Assembly: GCA_000331325.2 (NCBI GenBank)
Contig: CM003435.1
Span: forward strand, 1,539,001-1,603,000
Direction of reading: 5' to 3'
DNA length: 64,000 nt
Origin: Crithidia fasciculata
Taxonomy: Eukaryota > Euglenozoa > Kinetoplastea > Trypanosomatida > Trypanosomatidae
A program made the position numbers and the translations under genes. This document shows positions 9,944-21,900 of this stretch, piece after piece. How positions within the stretch are numbered: position 1 is the first letter of the stretch; each line of letters starts with the position of its first letter. The notes under the pieces were generated by a model. It was not told where the DNA came from. It made no database searches and was given only the letters and a program-made list of their open reading frames with translations.

Positions 9944-9966
9944 CTTCCAGGGAAAGGGAGAAAAAG
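9944..9966 (-). promoter_or_regulatory. Predicted spliced-leader acceptor of the membrane-protein gene
   Basis: On the coding strand a T/C tract ends in GGAAG (AG at 9944-9945), about 28 bases upstream of the ATG at 9915. Confidence 0.4.
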
Positions 9967-10852
9967 TATGATATGCGACTCTATGAGTCTATGAGACCGA
10001 CCTAGATGGTGACCGTCTACAATCGTCAACAATCGCGTACTGCAGTGCAAAAGAAAAGTGTTAAGTGGGACAGGTGATGAGTTGAAGTAGCTGAGGAGTG
10101 GAAAGCGGCGCCGTTTGAAACGACCTTTTTATTTGCTTTGAGAAAGTGAAGAGACAGCGTTCGTTGCAGAGCCACCGTAGTGCAAGTGGGCAAACACGGA
10201 GCAGCCACACCCTTCTGCAGACGAGCTGTGGGATAGACGTGCAGCCAAAGCACACTGCCTAACGTATACCAAGGCTCCACTTGAAGAGCTTCATCTACAG
10301 CGTCAGCTCTCAACTGTACTTTTTTTTTTTCGCCCCACTACCGGCAGAAATAATACAGAGCAGAACACGTGCGTGCTGCAGGACAGGCTCACATGTGCGC
10401 CGCAGACCCACTTTTACACCTTCGTGAGATAATTCTCTTTTATTGGTTGCTATTGTGTTCTGCGAGTAACGCAGTACCGTTCGCAGAAAGGGCTGAAGAA
10501 CAGCCGAGGCCACACACTCTCACTCACTCACACTCACACTCACGCCTGGGAGAGAAGACGCTATGTTGCGCACAGCTGCAGCAGCAAAAACGATCCCTCT
10601 GCAGTCGTACACTTGTATGATCGCTCAACGTCAAAGAAAAGAAAAGTTTGAACAAGAAAAAAATACAGTGGGGAGGACGGAGTAGCGAGAGAAGAAACAG
10701 CAAAACCAACAAGATTGCCTTTACCACTCCCGCTCATCCTTCGTCAAGCCAAAACACCAACACGCTCGCCTCACAACAGCAAAACAAAAAAAAAAAAGTG
10801 CCCGAAAACAAGCAGTTGAAAGAGACGCAACTGCTCACGTCCCCTTTACCCG

Positions 10853-10890
10853 CACACACACATCCACACATCCACACATCCACACACACA
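10853..10890. repeat. CA-rich microsatellite
   Basis: Repeated ACACATCC-type units within the probable 3' UTR of the GH65-HAD gene, a few bases beyond its stop codon. Confidence 0.7.
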
Positions 10891-10900
10891 TGCCCTCACC

Positions 10901-13900
10901 TCACATCTCGCGTAGGTGGTTCACGACACCGCCGCGCACGGTGTACTCGTTCAACGTTTCGATCGTGATGTCACGCAGGCTCTTGGCGATGAGGCGGGGA
11001 ATCGAGAGCTTCGTCTCCTCCGGCGCCGGGCTCACATCGACCACCATGCGGAACTTCTCGAGTGCCTTCTTCGAAAAGCCGTCGATGCCGTCCATCACAA
11101 CGACGGCGCGGTTCGTCGCCGCGTCCATGCGCCGCGCACACGCCTCGAAGTAGTCCATCTCAGGACGCCACCGCAGCCCCAACTCCGCCCCTTCCTTGCC
11201 CTCGAGAAAGCTGTCGAAGATGGAGCTGCCCTTCGCCGTCTCGTTGATCACCCACCGCGCGTTCTTGCTGCCGCTGACGCAGCCCACCGCGATGCCGTAC
11301 TGACGGAGCAGCGAGATGAGCTGCAGCACGCCGTCACGCAGCGGCATGCCGTGCGACGTCGCGTAGGAGCGGAAGAGCTGCAACTTGCGGTTGCACAGCC
11401 CGTAGAGGGAGTTCGACTCCACCGTGTCGCTCGCCTCGCCAGCCGGCAGCGGTGCCTGGCTGTACTTCTTGAAAATCTCATTGAGACCGTAGAAGGGCTT
11501 CACGTGGCAGAGGTAGGCGAGGTACAACTCCTTCGTCATGGCGAAGTCGGCAAAGTCGTGCTGGTGGAAGTATTCCTCCAGCGTCTGGGTCCAGGCCTGG
11601 TAGTGCACGCCCTCGATGTCGCTCACGACGCTGTCAAGCTCGAAAATGATGCAGTCAAAGTCGAAGACGCGCACCTCGTGGAAGAGGCGGACCGTTTCGG
11701 GGTGGCCCGGGCGTAGCGTGATGCGGTTGGCTCCGGCGTGCACGAGCATCAGGTCTGTCACCCCTTCCGGGGCCCGCACCAGGGTGTAGGTGACAAGCCG
11801 CTGCGTTACGTGCACCCGCACCAAACACCCGCGGTGGCGTGCGTGGAACTCGAACTCCTCCATCTGCTCGTTCAGCACCGGGTTGAAGTGCAGGACGCCC
11901 TGGACGACGCGCAGGCCACAGATGCCGGCGGCCATCGAGAACCACGACCCTGCCGCGGCGGTGGAGTGGAGGCCGCCGCCGGAGTTGCCGATGAGGTTGT
12001 CGATGTCGACGAAGAGCGCGTCGTGGAAGTAGCTCATCGCCTTGTTGGACAGCCGCAGCGTGGAGGCGACGACGCTGAAGATGGCAAGCCGCATCGCTGA
12101 GTCCTGCGCGGTCACGGCCTCGTAAAAGGTGAAGTCCGCCTTGGCCTCGTCACGCGAGAACTTCTCCGGCGCCAGCATGATGGCAAGGAGCACATCCGGG
12201 ATCCGGCAGACCTGATGCCGGTAGATCACGGTGGGGTGGTAGAGCGTGTGCAGCGCGCACTCCGTGTTGTCCTTGAGCGAGGAGAGGTTCCAGTGCTTCT
12301 TGCGCATGAAGGACTGGTCCATTGGGTGGATGCGGTGGGCACCGTCGAAGGGTAGCACCATCTTCGCCGCCGCGTGGTCCATGGCGATGATGTCGTTCTC
12401 GGTCATCTGTGCCCGCCCCATAATCTCGCCCCACATCTCGGGGTTCTCCTGCCGCAGCATGATCGCCATCTGCACCGCCCACTGCAGGTGCATCTGCGCC
12501 ATCAGGTTTGTAAAGTAGTTGTTGTCCGCCACGTCGTTGTACGTGTCCGGCCCCGACACGGAGCGCAGGTGGAACCAGCCCTTCTCCCACGAGCCCCACT
12601 GCAGCCACACCAGCGCCGTGGCAAAGACCAGCTCAGCGCCGCCCTGCACGAGGATGCTCGAGTCGTTCGTCGTCGTGACGTACTCGCGCAGCGCGTAAAC
12701 AACGACGGCGTTGACAAAGAGAAACGCTCCGCAGTACGGCGTCGGGTTTTTCTCGCCCGTGACGGTGCGGAAGGGAAAGAGGGCACCGCGGGGCAGCGAG
12801 AGATCCGCCGCGATGTCGCGCGCCTCGTTCATCGTGCGGATGCGGAACTCCAGCAGCGCACGCGCCTTTTCGGGACAGGCATGCGCAAGGAAAGGCACGA
12901 TGAGGGCATCGACGTCCCACTGCTGCACGCCGAGCAGCATATCACCCGTCAAGCCACGCGTTGGGAAGCAGTAGTAGGGGGAGCCGCTCGCCGACATGTA
13001 GGTCTGCAGGATGTTGAAGCGGAAGGCCCCCTGCACCGCCGCGTTCGGCTCCACACGGACGTCGGCCGTCTCCCAGAAATTGTTCATGACGTAGCGGTGC
13101 TCGGCCAGCAGGCCCTCGTAGCCCAGGGCAGCCGCCTCGCGGGTCTGATGCGTCGCCACGTCCATCAGCTCCTCCGTCGGCGCGTCCTCGTCGCCGAAGT
13201 GGCCGATCACCTTCACAATCTCGATGGTGACGCCGTCGGAGATGCAGCTCGTGTAGGACGTCTCGGTGCCCCACTCCGTCTCGCGGTTGTTCGGCGTCAG
13301 CGTCGTCGGCGAGGCAACACCGGCATTCGAGGGCGAGCCAACAACGGACGACCCGCCCACCGCAGGAGAGGAGACGAAGGCCGCGTCGCCGTTCTGCGTC
13401 GGCGAGGCGCTGTCCCGTGTGGGAAAGCTCTGCATTCCTGGCGTGTACTGGCACGACGAGCACGTCTCCACCGAGGCCACCACAAGGTGGCGGCAGCTGT
13501 TGCGGGTGCGGACAAACACCACGCTCAGCGCATCTTGGATGTTCGACTGCGTGAACATGGTTTCCACGTCGTACTCGGCGGCGGAGAGAAAGGTGCGGGA
13601 GATGAGGCGAACATCCGTGTTGACGGCGTTCTTCACGCTCATCTTGTAGTGCATGACGGAGATGTTTTTGCGGGCAACGGAGACGAAGCGGCGTGTCTCG
13701 ATGGTGACCTCGCGGTGCTGCTGGTTCGAGTACCACACAAACTTGCGGTGCACCTCCCCGGTGCGGAGATCGAGGCGGCGGGTGTGGCTTCGCGTCGGCC
13801 CGCGAGCCGCGCTGATGTGCTCCCCGCTGAGGAAGGCGTCCACGCAGAAGGCGTCAGGGGCACGCAGGCGGTAGCCTTCTTTGGTGGAGATGCCCACCGA

Positions 13901-14344
13901 GAAGGAGCGGGTGTGCATCAGCGGCCGCTGCTCGTAGAAGCCGGAGAAGTAGACGCCACGCTGGGTGTTTGTGGCAGCTGCCGCACTGCCGTTAACGCTC
14001 ACGGTGCGCGACCCCGACTGCGAGCCGTTGGACTTCATCGGGCTGGACTTGTTCCTGCTCTCGTGCGAGCTGCTTTCACGCCGATGAGCGTTGTAGCTGC
14101 GGTAACGACTGCTGTAGCGCTCATTGCGCTCGTGGCGGTTCTGCCCGGCGTCTGTCTCCTCCGCGTAGCCCCGCACGCCGACGAGGCCGTTGCCGACGGA
14201 GAAGAGCGTCTCGCTCACGAGCGCCTGACCATCAGTGGGCAGCGCCTCTTCCCGCAGCTCCCAGCGGTCGACCTTGACGGGTGCGTCGGGGGCACGGCCG
14301 AAGGACTCGTCGCGCGGCGCCGTCTCGGACGCCTTGGCTGCCAT
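10901..14344 (-). CDS. GH65 disaccharide-phosphorylase-like / HAD phosphatase-like fusion, probably catalytically dead
   Basis: ATG at 14344, 1,147 residues. The N-terminal sandwich begins with ETLFSVGNGLVGVRG, diagnostic of glycoside hydrolase family 65 (maltose, trehalose or kojibiose phosphorylases). Low-complexity Ser/Asn inserts lie at ~80-140 and ~300-355. The (alpha/alpha)6 barrel is clear (LRSVSGPDTY, DNNYFTN, then LHSTAAAGSW). From ~890 a HAD domain of beta-phosphoglucomutase type follows (FELDSVVSD, VHYQAW, VSGSKNA, VVVMDGIDG). In active GH65 enzymes the general acid is the Glu of GPDE; here it is Thr601. The KQ of the KQAD motif is Arg714-Ile715. In the HAD half the nucleophile Asp is Glu902, the motif-III Lys appears to be Arg, and the motif-IV Glu is Met. 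Fusion of the two folds is known, since they act in sequence on disaccharides. Here a non-catalytic role, perhaps sugar sensing or scaffolding, is my inference. Confidence 0.9.
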   Translation of the reverse strand: MAAKASETAPRDESFGRAPDAPVKVDRWELREEALPTDGQALVSETLFSVGNGLVGVRGYAEETDAGQNRHERNERYSSRYRSYNAHRRESSSHESRNKSSPMKSNGSQSGSRTVSVNGSAAAATNTQRGVYFSGFYEQRPLMHTRSFSVGISTKEGYRLRAPDAFCVDAFLSGEHISAARGPTRSHTRRLDLRTGEVHRKFVWYSNQQHREVTIETRRFVSVARKNISVMHYKMSVKNAVNTDVRLISRTFLSAAEYDVETMFTQSNIQDALSVVFVRTRNSCRHLVVASVETCSSCQYTPGMQSFPTRDSASPTQNGDAAFVSSPAVGGSSVVGSPSNAGVASPTTLTPNNRETEWGTETSYTSCISDGVTIEIVKVIGHFGDEDAPTEELMDVATHQTREAAALGYEGLLAEHRYVMNNFWETADVRVEPNAAVQGAFRFNILQTYMSASGSPYYCFPTRGLTGDMLLGVQQWDVDALIVPFLAHACPEKARALLEFRIRTMNEARDIAADLSLPRGALFPFRTVTGEKNPTPYCGAFLFVNAVVVYALREYVTTTNDSSILVQGGAELVFATALVWLQWGSWEKGWFHLRSVSGPDTYNDVADNNYFTNLMAQMHLQWAVQMAIMLRQENPEMWGEIMGRAQMTENDIIAMDHAAAKMVLPFDGAHRIHPMDQSFMRKKHWNLSSLKDNTECALHTLYHPTVIYRHQVCRIPDVLLAIMLAPEKFSRDEAKADFTFYEAVTAQDSAMRLAIFSVVASTLRLSNKAMSYFHDALFVDIDNLIGNSGGGLHSTAAAGSWFSMAAGICGLRVVQGVLHFNPVLNEQMEEFEFHARHRGCLVRVHVTQRLVTYTLVRAPEGVTDLMLVHAGANRITLRPGHPETVRLFHEVRVFDFDCIIFELDSVVSDIEGVHYQAWTQTLEEYFHQHDFADFAMTKELYLAYLCHVKPFYGLNEIFKKYSQAPLPAGEASDTVESNSLYGLCNRKLQLFRSYATSHGMPLRDGVLQLISLLRQYGIAVGCVSGSKNARWVINETAKGSSIFDSFLEGKEGAELGLRWRPEMDYFEACARRMDAATNRAVVVMDGIDGFSKKALEKFRMVVDVSPAPEETKLSIPRLIAKSLRDITIETLNEYTVRGGVVNHLREM

Positions 14345-15966
14345 CTAAATTAGGCCGCGCTCCTCTGAACTGCGTCTTCTTCAACTCGGATTCTGTCTCT
14401 CTTCGTCCAGATCGACCGAAAGGCACACAGCACGTAGAATAATAATAATGCAAACCTTTTTTTTTCTCTTCCACGTACACCAGCCGTCTTAAAAGAGGGG
14501 AGGAAATAGGAGGAGCTTCAGAACGACTCAAGAAAAACAGCGAGTGTTTTAAAAGTGGCGCGGGCGGACAAGAAAAGAGGGGAATAGGACAACACAAGCG
14601 CGCGCGCACACACACACGCAGGACGCACTCGTTAACAACGGCACAACACAGCAGATGATGGAGATCGTAAAGAGAAAGAATTTAGAAAAGTAGAGGGTGG
14701 AAGAGAGAGAGAGGCAATAGTAACTGGATGTATGGGTATGCGCGTGTCTGTGAGTGTGCGCCAACGCTGTGACTCGCTCTCACGCGCAAGAAGCAAAAAA
14801 AAAAAAACGCGACGAGGGAAAAAAAAAGAGAGAAAAAACCGTTTTGGAAACCAATTTGTTCGCTGATTAACGCTAGCACGCGGTAAAAAAAAAGTCTTTT
14901 TTTATTTTTGTTAGGTGTTGCTGTTGTTGCGGTTTCTTCTCGTCCGCTATAAACCGCTTTCGTTCTTTTCTTCTTCTCGCCGAGCTCTCTATTTGAAGAA
15001 AGTTATAGACGTATTCAGGAGTTGTTTTTTTTTTTGATCTTTTGAAGTGTTTCTTACGCACACATAAACGAAGCGGTGATGGTGGTGGTGGTTTGGTGCG
15101 GATACAGCCAGTCGTGTAGGAGTCCCTCAACCGGTAGACCTGCTCACGTGGCAAGAAAGCAATTACGTCCACGCGTCTTCCTTCGTGTGAGGGTGTGAGG
15201 TCCTGTCTTTTTTCTACCCACTCCGTTTTTATCGAATTGTGACTTGTGAGCGCTTTAGGTGTGAGAGAGTGGGGCAGCGATGAATAGCGCAGGAGGAGCA
15301 GCGAGTGGCACCGGTACGAGCTACGCACCTATGAGGTGGGTATGTGAGTGTGTGGGTGACTATTAGCTGATAGAATACAATAGAAAAAAAAAGGAGATAA
15401 ATAAAAACAAGCAAATGGATCTAGCTTTGAATTTTACTTCCTTTGTTCTTGATTATTAGGCGGCGACGACTGGTCGATTCGCACTACTGGACCGCTTCGT
15501 CGAGACCAAAAACAAAGCGCACCGAACGAATCGAAACAAAGAACGTGACGTAGCTGATGTGAAGATGAGATGGAAAGAAAGGAAAAGCGAAGGCAAATGG
15601 ACAGAGAAAGAGAGCACTTCGATTCGCAGTTAATGTCACTCATTGCGGGAAAGAAAACTTCGCGTCCAGAGCTACTTCTTCTCTTTGTTTCCTGAGATGC
15701 TCTCTCTAAAGGCACAGTCGCAAATCTAGACGAATGGGGCCATAGCTCAACCCAACGAACGAGAACTATTTGCATGCCACACACCGAACAAAGTCTCACA
15801 GAACCGAGATGTGCAAATGAGTTTCTTTTTTGCTTGTTTGTTTCATTAATAGGCAGTAAAGTGCGAAACACCTTTAAAGAAAAGCAGTCACTAGGTCTCT
15901 CCACTAGTCATTTTTTTTTTTTCTTTGGCAACCGATGTAGGCCAACAAAAAAAAATGATCGAACGC
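14345..15966. other. Intergenic region, giant coiled-coil gene to GH65-HAD gene
   Basis: About 1.6 kb, expected to hold the long 3' UTR of the giant gene. Homopolymers are frequent (A and T runs near 14800-14830, 14885-14900, 15025, 15910). An alternating GC/CA run lies at about 14598-14619. No gene seen on either strand. Confidence 0.6.
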
Positions 15967-18900
15967 CTAGCGCCGGGGCGTCTGGTTTAGGGAAAATGCA
16001 CTGGGCGACGTGTTGCCTGCCTTTTCGGAGGGGAGCATTGCGGCGTGAATGGTCGAACGCATCGCGGTGAAGCGGCGCACAATGGCGTCCTTCTCCGCCT
16101 GGTACTTGAAGGCCAACTCGCGCGCCTGTAAGTCCAGGTGCATGTCCAGCTCCCGCAGGCTCTCCTCCAGCCGCCTGTCCTCCATCACCTTTTGCTTCAC
16201 CCGCTGACGCAGCTCCAGCAGCATGTTCTCGGCTGCCGCCTGATCATGTGTCATCTCATCCAGCTGCGACTCGAGTGCCTCCCGCTCCGTCACGACACGG
16301 TGCAAGGCGGCGTGTTGGTCCATCAGCAACGCCTGCAGACCCTCCAAGATTGCGTCTCTCTCTCGCTCCTGCCACTCCGCGCGCAGCTCTGCCACGTCGC
16401 CGGCAGAGGTGAGCGGGTAACTCGTAAATGGCGTGCCTGATTGCAGCCCATGTTTCTCGGGGTGCTCAAAGGCGGAGAGATCCACTCGCCCACCATGGCG
16501 GTGCACCACCTCGACGAGGGCATCCATGAAGACGGGCAGCCGTCGCGCAAGGTGCTGGTGACGCTCACCGCACACCTGCAGGCGACGAAGGCTGTCGAGA
16601 AGACCGCCCAGCCACTCCACAAAGGCGGCAGGCCGGAGAGACGCGAAAGCGGTGGATGTTGCAGGCGACGATGTATTTTTCAACACTTCGGTCTCGATCT
16701 CGTGCAGGAAGTGGAGGGTGGCGGTACTCTTGGGACCGACGGCAACGTGGACCAGCCTCGCCGTTGCCTCTACTGCTTCACTGAGGCTGGGGCGACCAAC
16801 TTGCACACGAGTCGTTACCACCTCAGCGGCAGTTGCGGCGATCTGCGGACGAGGCGTGACTGCCACCACACTTGCATCTGCAGGAGAGACACATAAGGTG
16901 GGATCGCCAAACACGCCGTGCAGCACGGCGTGGACCGTCTGCATCGTCTCCTGCAGGTGCTGCAGCTGCTGATCCGCCTCGCGGATGCTTGCCACGGCGG
17001 CATCACAAGACGCGTCAGAATCCACTGCCGCAGTGCCATGCACGGACACGCTCAGCGCTGAAGGGTCGACGTAGCTCGCAGAAGCATGTGCTATGCTGCT
17101 GCCGCCATCGCCTAGCAGTCGTGGCAGCAAGGACTCGTGCAGAGCTGCTAGCAGCTTTGCCAGCGACCTCTCAGCCGCCTCGCTGTTGCCCTTTTCCTCT
17201 ACACCAGTCTTTCCTCTTCGCTCCGCTAATTGGCTCGTCGATGCTGCTTCACCCTGCGCGCGATGCAGCAGCTCTTCGATGGTGACTCGCATCGCCTCCA
17301 CACACTCCTCCGGCGATGCGTCCTGTCCGACGCGGGTAAGGGCAGCACAGGGCAGCACCGTCGCCGCGCGGGTCTGCGACGTCGCAAAAGCATCCCGCAC
17401 AGCCTGCTGCAGCCTGTCGAGGCGCTCCTGCAGATCGGCGGTCATCTTCACAGCCGCAGCGTTTGCCTTAACGGCCTGTTGGTGCAACGCCTCGGCCGTC
17501 TGAAGACGCTGCTCTGCAGCGCGCATCGAACGCTCTCCGCTCTCCTTCTTCTCCGCAAGCCGCTCCAGCTCCCGCACGGCGGACCGGTAACGGTCCAGCT
17601 GGTCGTGCACACGCGCCACTGCCGTCTCCATCGACGCCGCCGGCACGGTAGAAACAAACGCAAGTGCGGCGTTCAGCTTTGTGAGCGCGTCCTCCTGGAC
17701 CGCTTCGGCTCGACTCAACGCATCCGTCAGCTCTGCAGCACGAGACTGCGCAGCGAGTAGCCTGGAGGCTGCGCTGGCCTCCGACGCAGTTCGGCGATCG
17801 ATCTCCTCAGCCAGCCATTCCACTGCCTCCACTGTGGCATTCCAGAGTGCTTTGCTAACAGGTGCGCGACGCGATGCATCATTCTCCTCCTCCACCGGGA
17901 CTGGCGGTGCTGGGACAAGCAGGCCAGAGAGCGACAACGCTGCAGACTCAGACAGCGCCGTCGCCAGGCGCTGATGTGCTTCCTGAGTCACCTGAAGCTC
18001 CTTCGTCAATCTCATGACGCTCGCCGTCTCGTTATGCTCGTACCTGTCGACCAGCTCCTGCAGGCTGGCCGACCGCGTCTCGGTAGCAGCACTGCGCTGC
18101 TGCAGCTCTGCGACTGTCTGTGCGGAAGCAGTGGCGCTGTCCTCGAGCCGTCGCAGTGCGTCCGCTTGTTGATTGAGTTGCCGCATTGCCTGCGTCGTTG
18201 CCGTGCTGATCTGCAGAAGCGCATCGGCCAGTTCATCACAGGAAGTGATCCTGCTCGCCGATACGACGCTCTCCGATTCGCCAATCTTGAGTGTGCGAAG
18301 TGTCGCGTTTGCAAAATCGGCAACGCCTTCAAAGCGCTGCTTCCAATCCGCCAGCTGCGTGCGTACGGCAGCGAGGTCATTCTTCTGCTGCTCCTCCATT
18401 CTCTTGTGGGACGCGGTGGCCCTCTCCAGCTCCACACGCTGCTCTGCTGTGACTCCATTCAGCTCTTGGTAGCAACGCCCGAGCAGCAGCATCAGATCCG
18501 CTTCTTCCTCCAGCAGCCCCAGTGCATTTTCGGCGTCGGAGGAGGGACGAGTATCGCCACCGATGATCTGGCGGGCCTTCTCCTGCCCAGCAGCAAGACG
18601 CAGCGCGGCAGCCTCCAGCGTGCGGCATCGGTCGCGCATCTTCGTCAGCTCTTCCTTCTGCTGTGCCACCAGCGTCTCCGCAACCGCAGCACGGGCATAG
18701 GCGCCATGACACAGGTCCTGCAGCTCGTGGTGAGAAAGAGTGTAGCACGCCGTTGCGCGGTTCGTTAGCTCGGCAGCGTGCACCGCGGTGCGACTCGCCC
18801 GCTCCTCGCCGAGAACGGCGTCAGCTGCGGCGGCGCGGATCAGGGAGTGCAGACGTGGCACCACGCTCTCCTGAAGCTCTGTCAAGGTCGCCATCACCTC

Positions 18901-21900
18901 TTCCGCAACACCAACCAGCGACGGATTCGCGCAAGAGGTGCCTGGCAACGATCCAGCGTCGCCTGCAGTGTTGTCAGTCTTCACCAGCACGCGCCGCAGC
19001 TCCCTCTCCAGCGCTGCGAGCCGCACGCACTCCTTCGCGTAGGCGACACATTTGCGCACTAAACTGGCGCCATCAGGAGCGGTGATATCACTCGTCTCCA
19101 CCATCGCCTCTCTCTGACGTGTTTCACTTGCTCCAGAAGATGGCAAAAACGCCGCATCGTCCGGCAGCGCAGCGGAGGCGTCTCGTATGATGGCGGAGAG
19201 TGCGTCCACAGCGCTGACAGAACGTCGCTGCGCCTCACCTTCATTACGAGCAGCGCAGTGCAACGCATCCACTTCCGCCACAGCGGCTGTCACGAGCGCT
19301 TCAAGAGACGGCTCAGTCGTAGACAGACAAGACTGCAGCTGCCCGCGTAGCTGACGGAGGAGCTGCGAGTGAGAGGCCATGTGAGCAGCGGCTCGTGCTG
19401 CCACCAACTCGAGAGATCGCTGCGCCGCCTGTTGCGTGTCGCGAGGCTCAGCAGATGCGAGAGAGAGGACACGCGAGTCGCCAACGCAGCTGCTTCCCTC
19501 GTCGAGGCAATTCCCTATGCCTCCGGCGGCCGCGAGTGCGCTGTGCAGGCTGTCGCGGGCACGCATCACAGCAGCGTGCCAACCTGCGTCGCTGCGTTGT
19601 AATTCTTCCTGCGCCTCGTGCAAGCCTCGGGCTCTCTCCAGAAGCCGCGCCACAGCATCGACGAGCCGCTCCGGTGACGCGCGCCACGTTGCGGCCGCAG
19701 GTGCAGAAGCGCCTTGACGATCCAATGAAAGAAGCGATGGCGTGGTCGGTGACGGCGAATCCATCAGGCTTGCCTGTGACGGCGGTGCACTCAGTGCGGG
19801 GAAGAAGAGGCCGTGCACCTGGTCCACTGCACACAACAGTGCATGACGAGTCGCCGCGATGTCACCTCCACTCAACGCGAGTGGAGCTCCTAGCAAACGC
19901 TCCGCCTCTGCCAGCTCGCTCTTCAAACGCCACACCTCCGTCGCTAAATTGCGTGGCAGCACACCAGGAAGAGGCTGTAGGGCGGCGCCTACAATGCGCA
20001 TTAGCTCCCTCACCGCACCAGGAAGGCTTTCCAACGTCGTCGCGTACGCCAAGAGGAGTTCGCAGCGCTCGGTCGACTCCCGCACTGTCAACGCACTAAC
20101 CCTCAGCTCTTGTCGCTGCACGGTCATCGCCTCCGCAACCTCCACAAGGTTGCCTACGTCGCCGACGGCAGCAATACACGCACGCACTTCCGCCTCCCGC
20201 GTCTCGAGCGACCGCTCCAGGTCTGCCGTTCGATGCTGCTCCGCCTCGCAACGTTGCTGGGCACTGCGGAGCTCCGCCGTGAGCCGCGACTCCGTCAGCT
20301 GCGACGTGCTCAGCTTCGCCGTCACCTCTGCAAGCTCCGTCGCTGCGGTCGCCAGCGCTGACCGGTGTGCAGCGGCAGCACGACTTCTTTCCTCCTGTGT
20401 CGACTCCACCTGCTGCGACGCGTCGGCTTCCAGCTTCGCCATCTGGGCCCGCGACGCCTCCAGCTTGGCCGCCAGTTTACTGATCTCGTTCTCGTGACAT
20501 GCAACGGTGGCGGCCAACTCCACCTTCTCCTGCCTCAACGCCGCAAGAAGAGACTCAGCACGGCGGAGGTCGCTGCTGCGCTGCTGACACGCGTCTCGCA
20601 CAGGCGCCAGGCGAGTCTGCAGGACCGCGAACGCATCAGCGTCGCCGTCACACAAGCATAAGCACTGCTTCACCACCGCCACCACCTCCTCTATCATTGC
20701 AGACGGGCCGGCAGCGTTGCTCTTCGCTGCGTCGTACACTTGCTGAGTGAATTCGCCAACGATCTGCGCCACAGCGTCGCAACGGTGCTGCAGGCGCGTC
20801 ACGCTCTGCTGCAACGCCGCGAGCTCCTCAGCGGTTTCTTCGAAGGACGTTGCGCCTCTCTCACACCGCTCACGCAACGCGGCCACCTCCTCCGCATTTG
20901 CTTCGCTTGCTAGCCTCGTCTCCGCACGCTCACGCTCACACTGCTGCTCCAGGCTGCGCTGTTGTTGATCCAGCTGCCGCACACCAGCACGCGCCGCCTC
21001 CGCTGCGGCCAACAGCTCATGAGGTCGGGAACTCACCGACGCTGGTGCGCGCACCTCAGGAGCAACGTCACGCAGCACCAGCATCGACTGCGCGCCGTAC
21101 TCGAGGCAGTCCCGGAGCGCGCGGATAACTGCAGTTGTGTCGGCACTTAATTGAGCTTCCGCAGCCTCGCTCGATCGCAGCCGCTGGTCTGCAGCCAGCG
21201 ACGTCAAACAAATGCTGCTTTCCGCGCCGTCAGCCGCCGGATCAGTATGCACCTCGTGCGCATCGCTCTCCGCAAGTACACGGCGCAACTGTGCAGAACA
21301 GGTGGAGATGGCGGAGATTAACGCGTCGCGCTGGTGCATGGCCGTGGTAAGATCCTCTACACCAGCTGCAACGGTGCGCAACTCATCCACTTCCTTCGCA
21401 ATGCGCTGAGCCAGCAGCGGAACCTTGGACAGCCGCACCGTCGATGCAGCGCTGTCCGACACCGAAGAAGGCGCCGCTGCTGTCTGACCAGCCACCGTCG
21501 TCTGAAGTGTTGTATAGGCAGCCTCCAGCAACTTTGTGACCTCTGCCAGTCGCTCCGCAGAGGCCTCCGCTGCTCCCGCCACCCCACTGCACGCCGTAGA
21601 CATGCCCGTCTCCGCACTTCCCGGCGGCAGCGAAGTAGGCTCGACGAACGGCGGCGGCGGGGCGAGGATGCTGGTCGCGGACAAGACAGCCCAGGTGTTG
21701 TGCAGAGACGTGGTGCTGCGTTGCATCAGTGCGTTCAGCGCACCCACTGACACCTCCAGCTGCTGGAGCCTCGCTCGGTTCTCTTGCACCTCATCTGCGG
21801 CACCGTCGAGCGTTGCAATGAGCACAGCGAGCCGCTCTTCACTGCTACCTGCGTTCTCCCATGAGGGGAGAGAGGAACCATCCGCAGCACGGTGCGCTAC

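Larger units (their letters stand above)
9916..10900. other. Intergenic region, GH65-HAD gene to membrane-protein gene
   Basis: Expected to hold the 3' UTR of the GH65-HAD gene. It contains CA-rich repeats (about 10512-10545 and 10853-10890) and A homopolymers. No coding region with trypanosomatid-like composition seen. Confidence 0.6.

Noticed and set aside
10026-10900. tRNA or small RNA gene between the membrane-protein and GH65-HAD genes
   Set aside because: No cloverleaf with A and B box motifs could be found by eye.
12374-14353. 659-codon open frame on the plus strand
   Set aside because: Antisense shadow of the GH65-HAD gene, Arg/Val/His-rich, with no domain.
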